This document shows positions 8,465-18,086 of a stretch of 64,000 nt of DNA, piece after piece. How positions within the stretch are numbered: position 1 is the stretch's first letter; each line of letters begins with the position of its first letter. The position numbers and the translations under genes were made by a program. A model generated the notes under the pieces. It saw only the letters and a program-made list of their open reading frames with translations. It searched no databases and had not been told where the DNA came from. Source of the DNA: Barnesiella sp. WM24 (lineage in GTDB: Bacteria; Bacteroidota; Bacteroidia; Bacteroidales; Muribaculaceae); the NCBI RefSeq assembly GCF_004570975.1, contig NZ_SPPC01000013.1, positions 1-64,000 of the forward strand, given 5' to 3'.

Positions 8465-9223
8465 TTATCTGTCGAGCCATTGTTTGAGGCGGACTACTTT
8501 TTCCCTGCCCACAACAACCTCAATATCGGGATACTCGGCTACTATAATCTTTATTCTACGATTGAACCAGTTGGATACGCGACGTACAGAACTGATATTA
8601 ACTATCTGCTGACGCGTGGCACGAAAGAACTGCGCCGGATCCAACTGCGCGTCAATATCATCAAGCGACATTTCTACGGTGTATTGTTGCCTGTCTTTCA
8701 TAAACAGGCGCGCTATTCCGGACTCGGCGGAGATATAACTTACTTCCGAAACGGGAACAGTTATATAACCGTCGCGGTCAGCGATAAGGAATCGTTGCCT
8801 GTATGCTTCGGATTTATTCTGCAACAGCCGGTAAATCTCTGCTATTTCCTTTGTGGCTGAAGTCGGTGTGAACATCAGCCGGCTTTTCTCGATAGCCTCG
8901 ACAAGCTCATCCTTTTCAATCGGTTTGAGCAGATAGGCGATACCATTATAATTAAATGCCTTCAAGGCATATTCGTCGTACGCCGTGGTGAAAATCACAG
9001 GCACATTGTCCGGGATGTCCTGTAATCCGTCAAAGCTCAGTCCGTCGGTAAGCCTGATGTCAGCGAGTATAAGGTCTATCGCAGGGGCTTTCCGAAAGAA
9101 ACCGCGTGTTTCAGCAACACTTGCCAGAGGTCCATGCACACGCGCATCTTCAACAGTGTCTTCAAGCAGCCTTATCAGTCTGTCGGCATTATGTTTTTCG
9201 TCTTCTATGACAAGAATGTTCAT
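8465..9223 (-). CDS. LytTR-family response regulator
   Basis: 252 residues. An N-terminal receiver (about 1-118) has acidic residues EDE at 7-9, phospho-acceptor Asp55 (LILADIRLTDG), Thr80 and Lys100. A C-terminal LytTR DNA-binding domain spans about 145-250. It is encoded just downstream of its histidine kinase. Paired LytTR regulators bind direct repeats spaced about 21 bp, and such arrays lie in the divergent promoter region at 10371-10521. That makes the neighbouring RND efflux operon, and its own promoter, the likely targets. Confidence 0.9.
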   Translation of the reverse strand: MNILVIEDEKHNADRLIRLLEDTVEDARVHGPLASVAETRGFFRKAPAIDLILADIRLTDGLSFDGLQDIPDNVPVIFTTAYDEYALKAFNYNGIAYLLKPIEKDELVEAIEKSRLMFTPTSATKEIAEIYRLLQNKSEAYRQRFLIADRDGYITVPVSEVSYISAESGIARLFMKDRQQYTVEMSLDDIDAQLDPAQFFRATRQQIVNISSVRRVSNWFNRRIKIIVAEYPDIEVVVGREKVVRLKQWLDR

Positions 9224-9236
9224 ATCTGTTTTGTGT

Positions 9237-10298
9237 TTATAACAATGGCAGACTTACCGAATAATAATGTTCGGCGTCCTCAATCTGTATTTCCTTATCG
9301 CTAAGCAAGGCATAGCGATTTATAATATTGGTCTGACCTATGCCTGTTGATTCCACCGGCGGGGACACCAGCGGATGCTTGATATTTCTTATCACCATAC
9401 GGTCGTTGTCAAGCACTATATTTATCATAAGCGGTTTTTGTGGCGAAATGGCATTATGCTTTATTGCGTTCTCGACCAGCAGTTGCAGTGATGCCGGAGG
9501 TATTTTCCCGGTTGATTTCCGGAGATTCGGGTCGATGCTTATTGCAATGCCATCGCCATGCCGCAGTTTCATGAGATAGATGTAGGAATCAAGAAACTTC
9601 AATTCATCCCTGACATCAATCAGATTGACGTTGAGATTTCTGACAATATGCCTGTAAACCTTTGACAGATGCGACAAGAAATCGCAGGCGTTGTCGGCCT
9701 TACTTTCGATAAGTTCATACAGAGTACTGAAATTATTGAAAAGGAAATGCGGGTTTATCTGCATTTTCAGAGAATTCAGCTGCGACTGCAATGCAATCTC
9801 CTTCTCTTTCATCAAAGCCAGCTCAAGAGCCTGTTTTTCATTACGGGCCTCAATGATTGTCCTCATATAAAACGCATTGGCATATACGCTTGATATGAAA
9901 GTGGATATCATGGCGAATGTATAGCAACCTTTCATATTCATCAGTTCGTCAGTCAATGTGTTCCCGCTTCCGCCCCATATACAATCAAACAACTTCACCA
10001 TACCGAATGCGACAAGATTGTTGAATAGCAGGATGCATCCGGCAAGTATAATCATCCAATGGTATGAGACTTTGAATGGAGAATAACGGAACAGCAGATA
10101 GCAGAATCCCAACGATGTATAGGTGAATACGAAACACAACAATATATCAAACAGGAAATCGCTTGCCATCATCGTGCATATCTGACTGAATGTATTGGTG
10201 TCAAGAAACATCCATATGAGCATATACATGACGTAAGAGACGGCAGACAGGATCATACCGTTTTTCCAGTTCAGTATTTTTGTGGTTTCAGTTATCAT
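9237..10298 (-). CDS. LytS-type sensor histidine kinase
   Basis: 353 residues using the ATG at 10298. I prefer this to a longer frame opening at 10388 because a -7 box (TAACTTTG, 10336-10329 on the minus strand) predicts transcription to begin near 10322. Four or more membrane segments occupy about 15-145, then a coiled linker and the His_kinase domain with the acceptor His184 in QINPHFLFNNF, then an ATPase part with LLVENAIKHN. It phosphorylates the LytTR regulator encoded 13 bases downstream. The membrane stimulus is unknown. Confidence 0.88.
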   Translation of the reverse strand: MITETTKILNWKNGMILSAVSYVMYMLIWMFLDTNTFSQICTMMASDFLFDILLCFVFTYTSLGFCYLLFRYSPFKVSYHWMIILAGCILLFNNLVAFGMVKLFDCIWGGSGNTLTDELMNMKGCYTFAMISTFISSVYANAFYMRTIIEARNEKQALELALMKEKEIALQSQLNSLKMQINPHFLFNNFSTLYELIESKADNACDFLSHLSKVYRHIVRNLNVNLIDVRDELKFLDSYIYLMKLRHGDGIAISIDPNLRKSTGKIPPASLQLLVENAIKHNAISPQKPLMINIVLDNDRMVIRNIKHPLVSPPVESTGIGQTNIINRYALLSDKEIQIEDAEHYYSVSLPLL

Positions 10299-10328
10299 CT
10301 CAATGCGGTATATCAGATTTTCGTTTTG

Positions 10329-10336
10329 CAAAGTTA
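10329..10336 (-). promoter_or_regulatory. -7 box of the kinase gene
   Basis: TAACTTTG on the minus strand fits the Bacteroidota consensus TAnnTTTG and lies about 30 bases before the kinase ATG at 10298. The minus-oriented LytTR-like repeats at 10371-10424 lie just upstream of it, compatible with autoregulation. Confidence 0.6.
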
Positions 10337-10370
10337 CATCATAAAAGGTCGTTGTCATAGATAAAACGGC

Positions 10371-10424
10371 GCGAACCCGCCAAAACAAGGATTAAACCAG
10401 CCAAAACAGAGGTTGAACTGTACA
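10371..10424 (-). promoter_or_regulatory. LytTR-like operator array facing the kinase gene
   Basis: On the minus strand a strong site TGTACAGTTCAACC (10424-10411) is followed by two weaker GTT-containing sites. The GTT cores (AAC on the plus strand) begin at 10416, 10395 and 10374, an exact 21-bp period. This matches the known spacing of LytTR direct repeats. The second and third units are degenerate. Confidence 0.55.
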
Positions 10425-10465
10425 TGAGTGGCTACCGGTATATTGTAATCCTCCGAAAAGAGCTA

Positions 10466-10521
10466 TGTACAGTTCAACCCCGAATATGTACAGTTCAACC
10501 CCCAATTTGCACGGTTCATTC
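10466..10521 (+). promoter_or_regulatory. LytTR-type operator array upstream of the RND efflux operon
   Basis: Three direct repeats with exact 21-bp spacing: TGTACAGTTCAACC at 10466, the same 14 bases at 10487, and a degenerate TGCACGGTTCATTC at 10508. The core ACAGTTCA resembles the AgrA/LytTR consensus with its GTT centre. The array ends just upstream of where a -33 element would sit for the -7 box at 10554, as expected for an activator. Confidence 0.75.
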
Positions 10522-10553
10522 AGAAAATTCTTTCCGTAGCTGAGGTGTCGAAG

Positions 10554-10561
10554 TATTTTTG
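10554..10561 (+). promoter_or_regulatory. -7 box of the RND efflux operon
   Basis: TATTTTTG matches TAnnTTTG. Transcription would begin near 10568, giving a leader of about 28 bases before the adaptor ATG at 10597. Confidence 0.6.
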
Positions 10562-10596
10562 CACCCTGAAAAGAACATATTGAACTAACTGATAAA

Positions 10597-11730
10597 ATGA
10601 ATTCATCAAATCACACGTGGACAAAAAGGCTTTGTCCACTGCTGGCCGCCGGCTGTATGTTTGCGGCTGTCGGATGCAAACAACAGACAATGCAGGAGGA
10701 AACGCGTGAACTGCCTGTAATGACGGTTTCCCATACTGATTCCGTCACAATCAATGAAAGCTATTCCGCCACAATAGAAGGGCGGCAGGATGTGGAGATC
10801 TATCCGCAGATTTCGGGTAAGATCACGCGTATATGCGTCAGGGAAGGACAGGAAGTGAATGCCGGGCAGCTTCTTTTCGTGATTGATCAGGTGCCCTATC
10901 AGGCTGCTGTGCGAATGGCGACTGCCAATGTCCATGCTGCCGAAAGTCAGGTTGCCACGGCGCGACTTGAAAGAGACAGCAAAAAGGCTCTGTTTGACGG
11001 TAAGGTGATTTCTGAATATGAGTTGCAGACGGCGCAGAACGCTCTCGCCACCGCCGAGGCGACGCTCGAACAGGCGAAAGCCTCGCTGGTCGATGCCGGC
11101 AACAATCTGTCATACACCGAAGTGCGGAGCCCGGTAAAGGGGGTGGTCGGCACCCTTCCTTACCGTGTCGGCACTCTCGTGTCGCCCCAGATGACACAGC
11201 CACTCACATCGGTGAGCGACAATGCCGAGATGTGGGTGTATTTCTCCGTTTCTGAAAAAGAATTGCAGGGGATGATGCGCAGGCACGGTTCCCGCGACAA
11301 GGTACTTGCCTCATTTCCTCCGGTTTCACTTACTCTTAGCGACGGAAGTGAATACCCGCACAGCGGACATGTCGAGACACTGAGCGGAGTGGTGAATCCC
11401 CGGACCGGGGCAGTACAGGTGAAAACGGTGTTCCAAAATCCCGACAGGCAGCTTCTGAGCGGAAGCGTTGGCAATGTAGTTATGCCACACAGCGAACGGA
11501 ATGTTATCGTTATTCCCAAGAACGCCACATACGAGGTGCAGGACAAGGTATATGCCTACCGGGTGAAAGACAACACAGCAGAGTCAGTTGAAATAAAGGT
11601 AGCCGCGTTCAACGACGGCAATGAGTACATCGTGCTTTCCGGTCTGGAGAACGGAGATGTGATAGTGACAGAAGGTGTCGGCTCATTGCGCGACGGTCAG
11701 GCAATAAAGACAAGGGAGGATAAGAGATGA
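10597..11730 (+). CDS. RND efflux periplasmic adaptor (MexA/AcrA type)
   Basis: 377 residues. A lipoprotein signal ends in AAVGC (Cys27). A barrel-sandwich/lipoyl half (about 60-95; VEIYPQISGKITRICVREGQ), an alpha-helical hairpin (about 100-165), the second lipoyl half (GTLPYRVGTLVSP) and beta-barrel/membrane-proximal domains follow in normal order. It bridges the inner-membrane pump and the outer-membrane channel. The gene overlaps the permease start by 4 bases. Its promoter region carries three LytTR-like repeats, so it is probably controlled by the divergent kinase/regulator pair. Confidence 0.92.
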   Translation: MNSSNHTWTKRLCPLLAAGCMFAAVGCKQQTMQEETRELPVMTVSHTDSVTINESYSATIEGRQDVEIYPQISGKITRICVREGQEVNAGQLLFVIDQVPYQAAVRMATANVHAAESQVATARLERDSKKALFDGKVISEYELQTAQNALATAEATLEQAKASLVDAGNNLSYTEVRSPVKGVVGTLPYRVGTLVSPQMTQPLTSVSDNAEMWVYFSVSEKELQGMMRRHGSRDKVLASFPPVSLTLSDGSEYPHSGHVETLSGVVNPRTGAVQVKTVFQNPDRQLLSGSVGNVVMPHSERNVIVIPKNATYEVQDKVYAYRVKDNTAESVEIKVAAFNDGNEYIVLSGLENGDVIVTEGVGSLRDGQAIKTREDKR

Positions 11731-14700
11731 ATCTGAAATTCTTTATCGACCGACCTGTGCTTTCAATAGTCATTTCGGTCACAATCGTGCTTCTCGGCTT
11801 TGTGGGACTTGCCACATTGCCGGTGGAACAATATCCCGACATCGCTCCTCCCACGGTAAACGTATGGGCGAACTATCCCGGAGCCAACGCCGAAACGGTG
11901 CAGAAAAGCGTTGTCATTCCGCTGGAGGAAGCCATCAACGGTGTGGAAGGCATGACATACGTGACATCGGAGGCTTCAAACGACGGAAGTGCATCCCTCA
12001 TGATATATTTCAGACAGGGAACGGACCCCGACATGGCGGCGGTGAACGTGCAGAACCGTGTGGCTACGGCGCAGAGTCTTCTTCCAGCTGAGGTAGTGCA
12101 GATAGGCATAACAACCGAGAAACAGCAGAACGCCGAACTCAAGACATTTGCATTATATGACCCCGAAGGCCGCTATTCCAAGCAGTTTCTCAACAACTAT
12201 ATCAAGATCAATGTAGAGCCTCGTATCAAACGTGTGCAGGGTGTGGGCAAGGTGCAGCTCTTCGGTTCACAATACAGTATGCGCCTTTGGCTTAAACCCG
12301 ACCGGATGGCTCAGTTCAAACTGATACCTGAGGACATAGCCACCCTTCTTGCCGGGCAGAACATCGAGGCGGCTACGGGCTCGTTTGGTGAGAACCACGA
12401 CAACGCCAATGTGTACACCATGAAATACCGAGGACGGTTCACGACCGCCGAACAGTTCGGTGATATTGTCGTGAAATCACTTCCGAACGGCGATATTCTT
12501 CGGCTTAAAGATATTGCCGACATTGAGCTTGGCGACGAGGATTACAATTTTGAGAATATCATCAACGGCAAACCTGCGGCTATGATGACCATCTATCAGA
12601 CTGCCGGATCCAATGCCTCGGCTGTCATAAATGAAATAGACCGGGTTTTGGAGGAATGTTCAAACGATTTGCCTAAAGGACTGGAGTTCGTGACCATGAG
12701 CGATACCAACCGCTTCCTCTATGCCTCGATACGCGAAGTGGGCTGGGCATTGGCTGTCTCGATATTGCTGGTGGTTCTTGTCGTATATCTTTTCCTTCAG
12801 GATTTCAAGGCGACATTGATTCCTACCGTTGCCATATTCGTGTCTGTCATAGGCACTTTCGGGTTTATGGCCGTTGCAGGATTTTCAGTAAACCTGCTGA
12901 CACTGTTCGCCCTTGTTCTCGCCATCGGCACAGTGGTCGATAACGCCATCATCGTGGTAGAGGCCGTACAGTCGAAATTCGACTCAGGCTACAAATCGTC
13001 GTATATGGCTACAAACGATGCTATGGGTGGCATAACCTCTGCAATCGTTGTCTCGACAATAATATTCATGGCAGTCTTTATCCCTACCTCCATGATGGGC
13101 GGCACATCGGGCACTTTCTACAAACAGTTCGGTATAACTATGGCTGTCGCTGTGGGACTATCCGCGGTAAACGCACTTACATTGTCGCCGGCTTTATGCG
13201 CTCTTATGATGCGTCCGGCTGACGGTGACAAAGGATTCTCGGCAAAAGTGCGCAAAGCATACGATGCCGCATTCAAGGTATTGGTTGAACGGTATAAAAA
13301 CGGAGTCCTGTTTTTCATCCGGCGTCCGGTAATGGCTTTTGCTGTTCTGGGTCTGGGTATCGGCCTGCTTGTATGGCTGATGCGGATAACTCCTTCCGGT
13401 TTTGTTCCCGATGAGGATACCGGCACTGTGATGGTGTCGCTCAATACCAAGCCCGGCACATCCGCCAAAAAGACATTGCAGATAATAAACGATTTTGACC
13501 GTCAGCTTTCCGGCATTCAGGGTGTGGACTATCGCGGCGGTGTAGGTGGCTTCTCTTTTTCAGGCTCAGGCCCGACTTCCGGCATATTCTTCCTGTCGCT
13601 GAAACACTGGGATGAACGTAAGGATCCATCCGAAAGCGCGGGAGCAATTATGGGACAGATATATGCACTTGCCGACTCTGTGCCCGATGTGGAGTTTTTT
13701 GTCACGACACCTCCCATGATTCCCGGATATGGCATGTCAAATGGTTTTGACCTTTATCTTCAGGATAAAGCCGGCGGAGACCTTAATTCCTTCAAGGCTG
13801 TTGCGGAAGAGTTTGTCGATGAACTTAACAGGCGTCCTGAGATTGAAAGGGCATATTCAGCATTTGACACACGTTATCCGCAATACTGGGTTGACATAGA
13901 CGCCGCGCAGTGTGAGCGCGTCGGCATAACCCCGGCGCAGGTGTTGTCGACAATGGCGGGGTATTTCGGCGGCAACTACGCTTCTAATTTCAACCGCTTC
14001 AACAAGCTGTACCGCGTGATGTTGCAGGCTGACCCGGCAACCCGTGTCACCCCGGAGTCGGTAAAGCATTTCTATGTGCGCACCGGTAACGACGAGATGG
14101 CTCCGCTGTCGCAGTTTGTCACCCTCACCAAAACCTACGGACCTCAGTCGATTTCGCGCTTCAACCTCTACAACTCGATTGCGGTCAACGGTACACCTGC
14201 TGCCGGATACAGTTCCGGCGATGCGTTGCGTGCCGTAGCGGAGACTGCCGAAAAAGTGTTGCCGAGAAACTACGGTTACGAACTCGGAGGCATAAGCCGC
14301 GAGGAGTCTGCCACAGGAAACAATGCCATTATAATATTCGCAATCTGCGCGACGCTGGTGTTCCTTATTCTCGCCGGACTTTACGAGAGTCTGCTCCTGC
14401 CGTTGGTAGTCATAATCTCGATACCCTGCGGACTTATGGGCAGTTTCCTGTTTGCAAAACTGTTCGGGCTTGAAAACAACATTTATCTCCAGACCGGGCT
14501 TATCATGCTTATCGGTCTTCTTGCAAAGACCGCGATTCTCATCACGGAGTATGCCGGTGAGCGTCGCAAGAGCGGCATGTCGCTTAAACAGGCGGCTGTC
14601 GGTGCCGCAAAAGCACGTCTGCGCCCGATTCTGATGACGGCACTGACAATGATATTCGGCATGCTTCCGCTGATGTTCGCATCGGGCGTGGGTGCAAACG

Positions 14701-14909
14701 GCAACTCCACTCTCGGCACCGGTGCTGTCGGCGGTATGGTTGTCGGCACACTGACACTGCTTTTCCTCGTGCCGGCACTGTGGATGGTATTCCAGAAGAT
14801 TCAGGAACGTTTCAGCCCTGTCGAACCTAAGAACCCTGACTGGGCACTGAGCGCGGAGCTTGAAAGGGTTGCCAATCTCAAAAATCAGAATAAAGAAGAT
14901 GAAAAATAG
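11727..14909 (+). CDS. RND efflux permease (HAE1/AcrB type)
   Basis: 1060 residues with the normal layout: TM1 after FIDRP, two large periplasmic loops, and TM4 and TM10-12. The proton-relay segment in TM4 reads GTVVDNAIIVVEAV with Asp405 but Asn406, where AcrB has two Asp (407/408). The relay Lys in LLAKTAIL is kept. Substrates are probably lipophilic drugs, dyes or bile-like compounds, driven by proton import. The Asn substitution is unlike the two other RND pumps in this window, which both keep Asp-Asp. It overlaps the adaptor and the outer-membrane gene. Confidence 0.92.
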   Translation: MNLKFFIDRPVLSIVISVTIVLLGFVGLATLPVEQYPDIAPPTVNVWANYPGANAETVQKSVVIPLEEAINGVEGMTYVTSEASNDGSASLMIYFRQGTDPDMAAVNVQNRVATAQSLLPAEVVQIGITTEKQQNAELKTFALYDPEGRYSKQFLNNYIKINVEPRIKRVQGVGKVQLFGSQYSMRLWLKPDRMAQFKLIPEDIATLLAGQNIEAATGSFGENHDNANVYTMKYRGRFTTAEQFGDIVVKSLPNGDILRLKDIADIELGDEDYNFENIINGKPAAMMTIYQTAGSNASAVINEIDRVLEECSNDLPKGLEFVTMSDTNRFLYASIREVGWALAVSILLVVLVVYLFLQDFKATLIPTVAIFVSVIGTFGFMAVAGFSVNLLTLFALVLAIGTVVDNAIIVVEAVQSKFDSGYKSSYMATNDAMGGITSAIVVSTIIFMAVFIPTSMMGGTSGTFYKQFGITMAVAVGLSAVNALTLSPALCALMMRPADGDKGFSAKVRKAYDAAFKVLVERYKNGVLFFIRRPVMAFAVLGLGIGLLVWLMRITPSGFVPDEDTGTVMVSLNTKPGTSAKKTLQIINDFDRQLSGIQGVDYRGGVGGFSFSGSGPTSGIFFLSLKHWDERKDPSESAGAIMGQIYALADSVPDVEFFVTTPPMIPGYGMSNGFDLYLQDKAGGDLNSFKAVAEEFVDELNRRPEIERAYSAFDTRYPQYWVDIDAAQCERVGITPAQVLSTMAGYFGGNYASNFNRFNKLYRVMLQADPATRVTPESVKHFYVRTGNDEMAPLSQFVTLTKTYGPQSISRFNLYNSIAVNGTPAAGYSSGDALRAVAETAEKVLPRNYGYELGGISREESATGNNAIIIFAICATLVFLILAGLYESLLLPLVVIISIPCGLMGSFLFAKLFGLENNIYLQTGLIMLIGLLAKTAILITEYAGERRKSGMSLKQAAVGAAKARLRPILMTALTMIFGMLPLMFASGVGANGNSTLGTGAVGGMVVGTLTLLFLVPALWMVFQKIQERFSPVEPKNPDWALSAELERVANLKNQNKEDEK

Positions 14910-16257
14910 ATTGTTAATATGTATGGCTGTCGCAGGAGGTCTGCTCACCTCCTGCGGAGCTTACCGCAAATACCAGCCGGTATCATCCGTGCCCGACAAC
15001 CTGTACGGAGTGGAGATTACGCAGACCGATACGGCATCCATAGCGTCATTGGACTGGAAAACGCTGTTCAACGACCCCTGTCTTCAGTCGCTTATCGACA
15101 CAGCTCTTGTCCGAAATACCGATTATAATGTAGCCGGATTGCGCACCCGTCAGGCTCTTGCCTCTCTTGGCGCGGCTAAACTGGCATATTTCCCGTTACT
15201 GAATTTTGGTGCGGACGGCAATGTATCCAGCTATGACGGACTGACGACAAAGACATACAACATCGGAGTCAACGCGTCGTGGGAGATTGACATATTCGGC
15301 AAACTGACAGCCGCAAAACGCGAGGCTGCGGCTGCTGCGGTGTCGGCATCGGAACAGGCTCAGGCTGTAAGGACACAGCTCATAGCCACTGTAGCCACAT
15401 CCTATTACTCTCTGCTGATGCTTGACCGTCAGGTGGAGATAGCAAAATCGACGCTCGCCAACTGGGACGAGACAATCCGTGTTATGGAACTGCTGAAAAC
15501 CGCAGGCATGGCGAATGAGGCGGGCATACTTCAGACCAAAGCCAACAGGGCCGGGTTGCAAGCTGATATAGTGGCGATGGAGAAGAGCCGGAAGGAAGTG
15601 GAAAACTCTCTGTCGTCGCTGATAGCACAGACTCCCGGCGAAATCCGACGCGGCAGTATGGATGAGATCTTTTTCACCGATAATCTTTCGATCGGACTCC
15701 CTGTACAACTGCTTTCCAACCGTCCCGACGTAAGAGCCGCTGAAATGGAAGTGGCGAGGACGCACTATGGCATAGGCATGGCACGCGCATCGTTTTACCC
15801 TTCGCTGAAACTCGGCGGCACAGTGGGATTCACCAACAACGGCGGTGTCGTGGTAAATCCCGGACAATGGCTTCTCAACGCGGTCGGACAGCTCGTGCAA
15901 CCGATATTCAACCGTGGGCAACTTCGGGCGAATTACAAAATAGCCGAGGCTGAACGAGAGATAGCGTTATTGCAGTTCAACCAGTCGCTTATCGATGCCG
16001 GAAACGAGGTGAACAACGCTCTGAGCGACATCTCGGCGGCAAGAGAGCGAAGCGTGCTGATAAAGGAACAAATCGGATTGCTGACCGATGCTGTAACCAA
16101 AACAGAACTCCTGATGCGTCATTCCCCGACAAACTACCTCGAAGTCCTGACAGCACAACAGGCATTACTCGCCGCCCGCCAGACAGAGGTGCAATGCCGA
16201 TACGATGAGATTGCCGGAATCATCACTCTTTATCACGCTCTCGGAGGCGGCAGATGA
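14899..16257 (+). CDS. RND outer-membrane channel lipoprotein (NodT/OprM type)
   Basis: 452 residues from the ATG at 14899, which starts a proper lipoprotein signal (MKNRLLICMAVAGGLLTSC; Cys19). The longer frame from 14860 would add a non-signal extension. It has the two tandem OEP repeats of the TolC/OprM family (about 60-245 and 265-450) with long coiled-coil stretches, the LLSNRPDVRAAE signature and the C-terminal GG. The start lies inside the permease's last codons, so the pair is translationally coupled. It completes a tripartite pump with the two upstream genes. Confidence 0.9.
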   Translation: MKNRLLICMAVAGGLLTSCGAYRKYQPVSSVPDNLYGVEITQTDTASIASLDWKTLFNDPCLQSLIDTALVRNTDYNVAGLRTRQALASLGAAKLAYFPLLNFGADGNVSSYDGLTTKTYNIGVNASWEIDIFGKLTAAKREAAAAAVSASEQAQAVRTQLIATVATSYYSLLMLDRQVEIAKSTLANWDETIRVMELLKTAGMANEAGILQTKANRAGLQADIVAMEKSRKEVENSLSSLIAQTPGEIRRGSMDEIFFTDNLSIGLPVQLLSNRPDVRAAEMEVARTHYGIGMARASFYPSLKLGGTVGFTNNGGVVVNPGQWLLNAVGQLVQPIFNRGQLRANYKIAEAEREIALLQFNQSLIDAGNEVNNALSDISAARERSVLIKEQIGLLTDAVTKTELLMRHSPTNYLEVLTAQQALLAARQTEVQCRYDEIAGIITLYHALGGGR

Positions 16258-16327
16258 TATAACTTGAAACTGAAATTACAATAAAAATGTATACCCATGA
16301 ACATACCCCAATATTAATAAATATTAG

Positions 16328-17608
16328 ATGAACAAGGTGTTAATTGTAGATGCCTCCGAATCAGACCGTCGGCTTATGGTGGGCTTGCTTGTCAAGCACA
16401 GTTATGAGCCGATTGCCGTCGAGACGATGGAGGCAGCAAAGGACGAGGTGGCATTATCGCCTTGGCGCTCTCAGCGAAGCGTAGAGAGAAACTGCCACCC
16501 GGCGCAGTGATTGTCGCGGCGATGAAATTCGTCCGTGGCACAGCACAGGAGTTAATCAACTGGCAGAAGACAGAGGGATACGGATTTCCCGTAGTCGCCA
16601 TAGTGGACAATCTCAACCCATTGGATATTGCCGATGTGATGAAAGACGGTGGTGCCGTCAACATCATTCAGCGTCCGGCAATGGACAAGCAGCTTGTCGA
16701 AACAGCGGGCAGGTATGCAAGACCGGGCAGAACAATGCTGTTGCTCCCTGATGAGCTTATCCCACGCCAAAGCGAGGCATTTGCCGTGATTGAACGGGCA
16801 ATAAGAAATATTTCCGCAACGGATGTCAATGCCGTTATCTTCGGCGAATGCGGCTCAGGGAAAGAGCAGATTGCAAAAGAAATTTACAGGCTCAGTTCGC
16901 GGTCACAAAAACCATGCACCGTCATAGAAGCCGGCGGCGCGGCACTTGTCGGCAACCATGACCCTGCAAATTTGCGAAGTGAAGTGCTAAACCGTATGGA
17001 AGGGTACTTCAAAAAGGCTGACGGCGGTACAATCATCATCAAGAACGTGCAGTTGCTGAACTTCGAGAAACAATCGGTGCTTCTGCACATACTTGAAAAC
17101 GAGCATCCGAATGTGAGGGTTATATGCACCGCAGATCCCGAACTGCGCCGTATGGTGTCTGAAAAGACATTCCGCCCTAATCTGTTCTACATTCTACGTC
17201 CGGTTGACGTAACAGTGCCGCCATTACGGGAGGTGACCGAAGACATCGTGCCGTTGTCAGACTATTTCCTGACACGTTTTTCCCATCGCAGAGAACAGCA
17301 CAGGAAAAAGCTCGATGCCTCCGTTGAAGCTGCACCCGTGGCCCGGCAATGTAAGGGAATTGAAAGATACCGTCCTCTATGCTGCATTCCATTCAAAAAC
17401 CGATGTAATATCGGCAGCCGACATCAATTTCAGCCAGTCGGAGCCGGATGCCGACAACGGATATGAGTTGCAAGATCCGGCAGTTGAAAAAAACAAAATA
17501 ATGGCAGCATTGAAACAGGCTAATGGCAACAAGACAATGGCTGCCAAGCTGTTGAAAATCGACCGAAGCACACTCTATGTCAAGATGCGTCAATACGAGC
17601 TGACGTAA
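16328..17608 (+). pseudogene. Frameshifted NtrC-like receiver-AAA-Fis regulator
   Basis: Three consecutive frames give one protein: a receiver start (16328 to about 16460; MNKVLIVDASESDRRLMVGLL), the rest of the receiver and an AAA domain (about 16462 to 17315; Walker A GECGSGKE) and the AAA C-terminus plus Fis-type HTH (about 17315 to 17608; LHPWPGNVRELK, then AAKLLKIDRSTLYVK). The frame changes twice, near 16460-16475 and near 17310. The Walker B position reads GGTIIIKNVQ without Asp or Glu, and no GAFTGA loop is present. It is related to the intact regulators at 18087 and 26862. Assembly error is possible, but two shifts favour a dead gene. Confidence 0.75.
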
Positions 17609-17636
17609 AGGGATGGCAAATCTCGCTGAAAATTGC

Positions 17637-17861
17637 TAACTTTGCATTTGAAATAGACATAATCGCGTTCGAAGAGTCGGACGTTTTGAACATACTACAT
17701 AACATAACACCGCATTTAAGATTGGATAAAATCTGGTAAATTTTTGACTATTAGATTGAATGCGTGATGATTATGCTATGCACCTGCATAGCGTGCCGTC
17801 ACGTTTCTAATAGAGGTCTTACCAGATACCTTACCAATAAGCGTGTTCGGCGCGCTTTTTA
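17637..17861 (+). ncRNA. Candidate structured RNA ending in an intrinsic terminator
   Basis: A possible -7 box (CTAACTTTG near 17637) is followed after about 90 bases by a long nested hairpin at 17731-17827. Its four consecutive paired segments are ATCTGGTAA/TTACCAGAT, TATTAGA/TCTAATA, CGTGA/TCACG and GCTATGC/GCATAGC, separated by small internal loops. A GC-rich hairpin with a T tract (17839-17860) ends it. No open frame of note lies in the gap between the broken regulator and the gene at 18087. Promoter, rod-like structure and terminator together suggest a small RNA of roughly 200 nt. I cannot assign a family. Confidence 0.4.
17838..17861 (+). terminator. Intrinsic terminator
   Basis: TAAGCG and CGCTTTTTA pair around a short loop containing TTCGG, followed by a T-rich run. 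It closes the candidate RNA described above. Confidence 0.55.
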
Positions 17862-18086
17862 TTTATGTCGGGCAATAAGATTACTCCTAATTTGTAGAAA
17901 AATCCGACAGGTATCTATTGTTTCTACAACCTTATATTTTTATCCGCTGCTAATACTGTCAGCATATTCCATTATCTGCAAGCGTATTACAAATTTATTT
18001 TATTCAAAATCATCCATTAAAAGTAAACATTCGGTTATAATATCGCACGGACTGACTCCGGCAATTCATTCAAAATATAACCGAAA

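Noticed and set aside
13857-14948. 363-codon minus-strand frame antisense to the first RND permease
   Set aside because: It is a His/Arg/Gln-rich shadow of a well-conserved permease.
17637-17861. 6S RNA as identity of the structured element
   Set aside because: The rod-like shape is suggestive, but I cannot confirm the central bubble or conserved positions; left unassigned.
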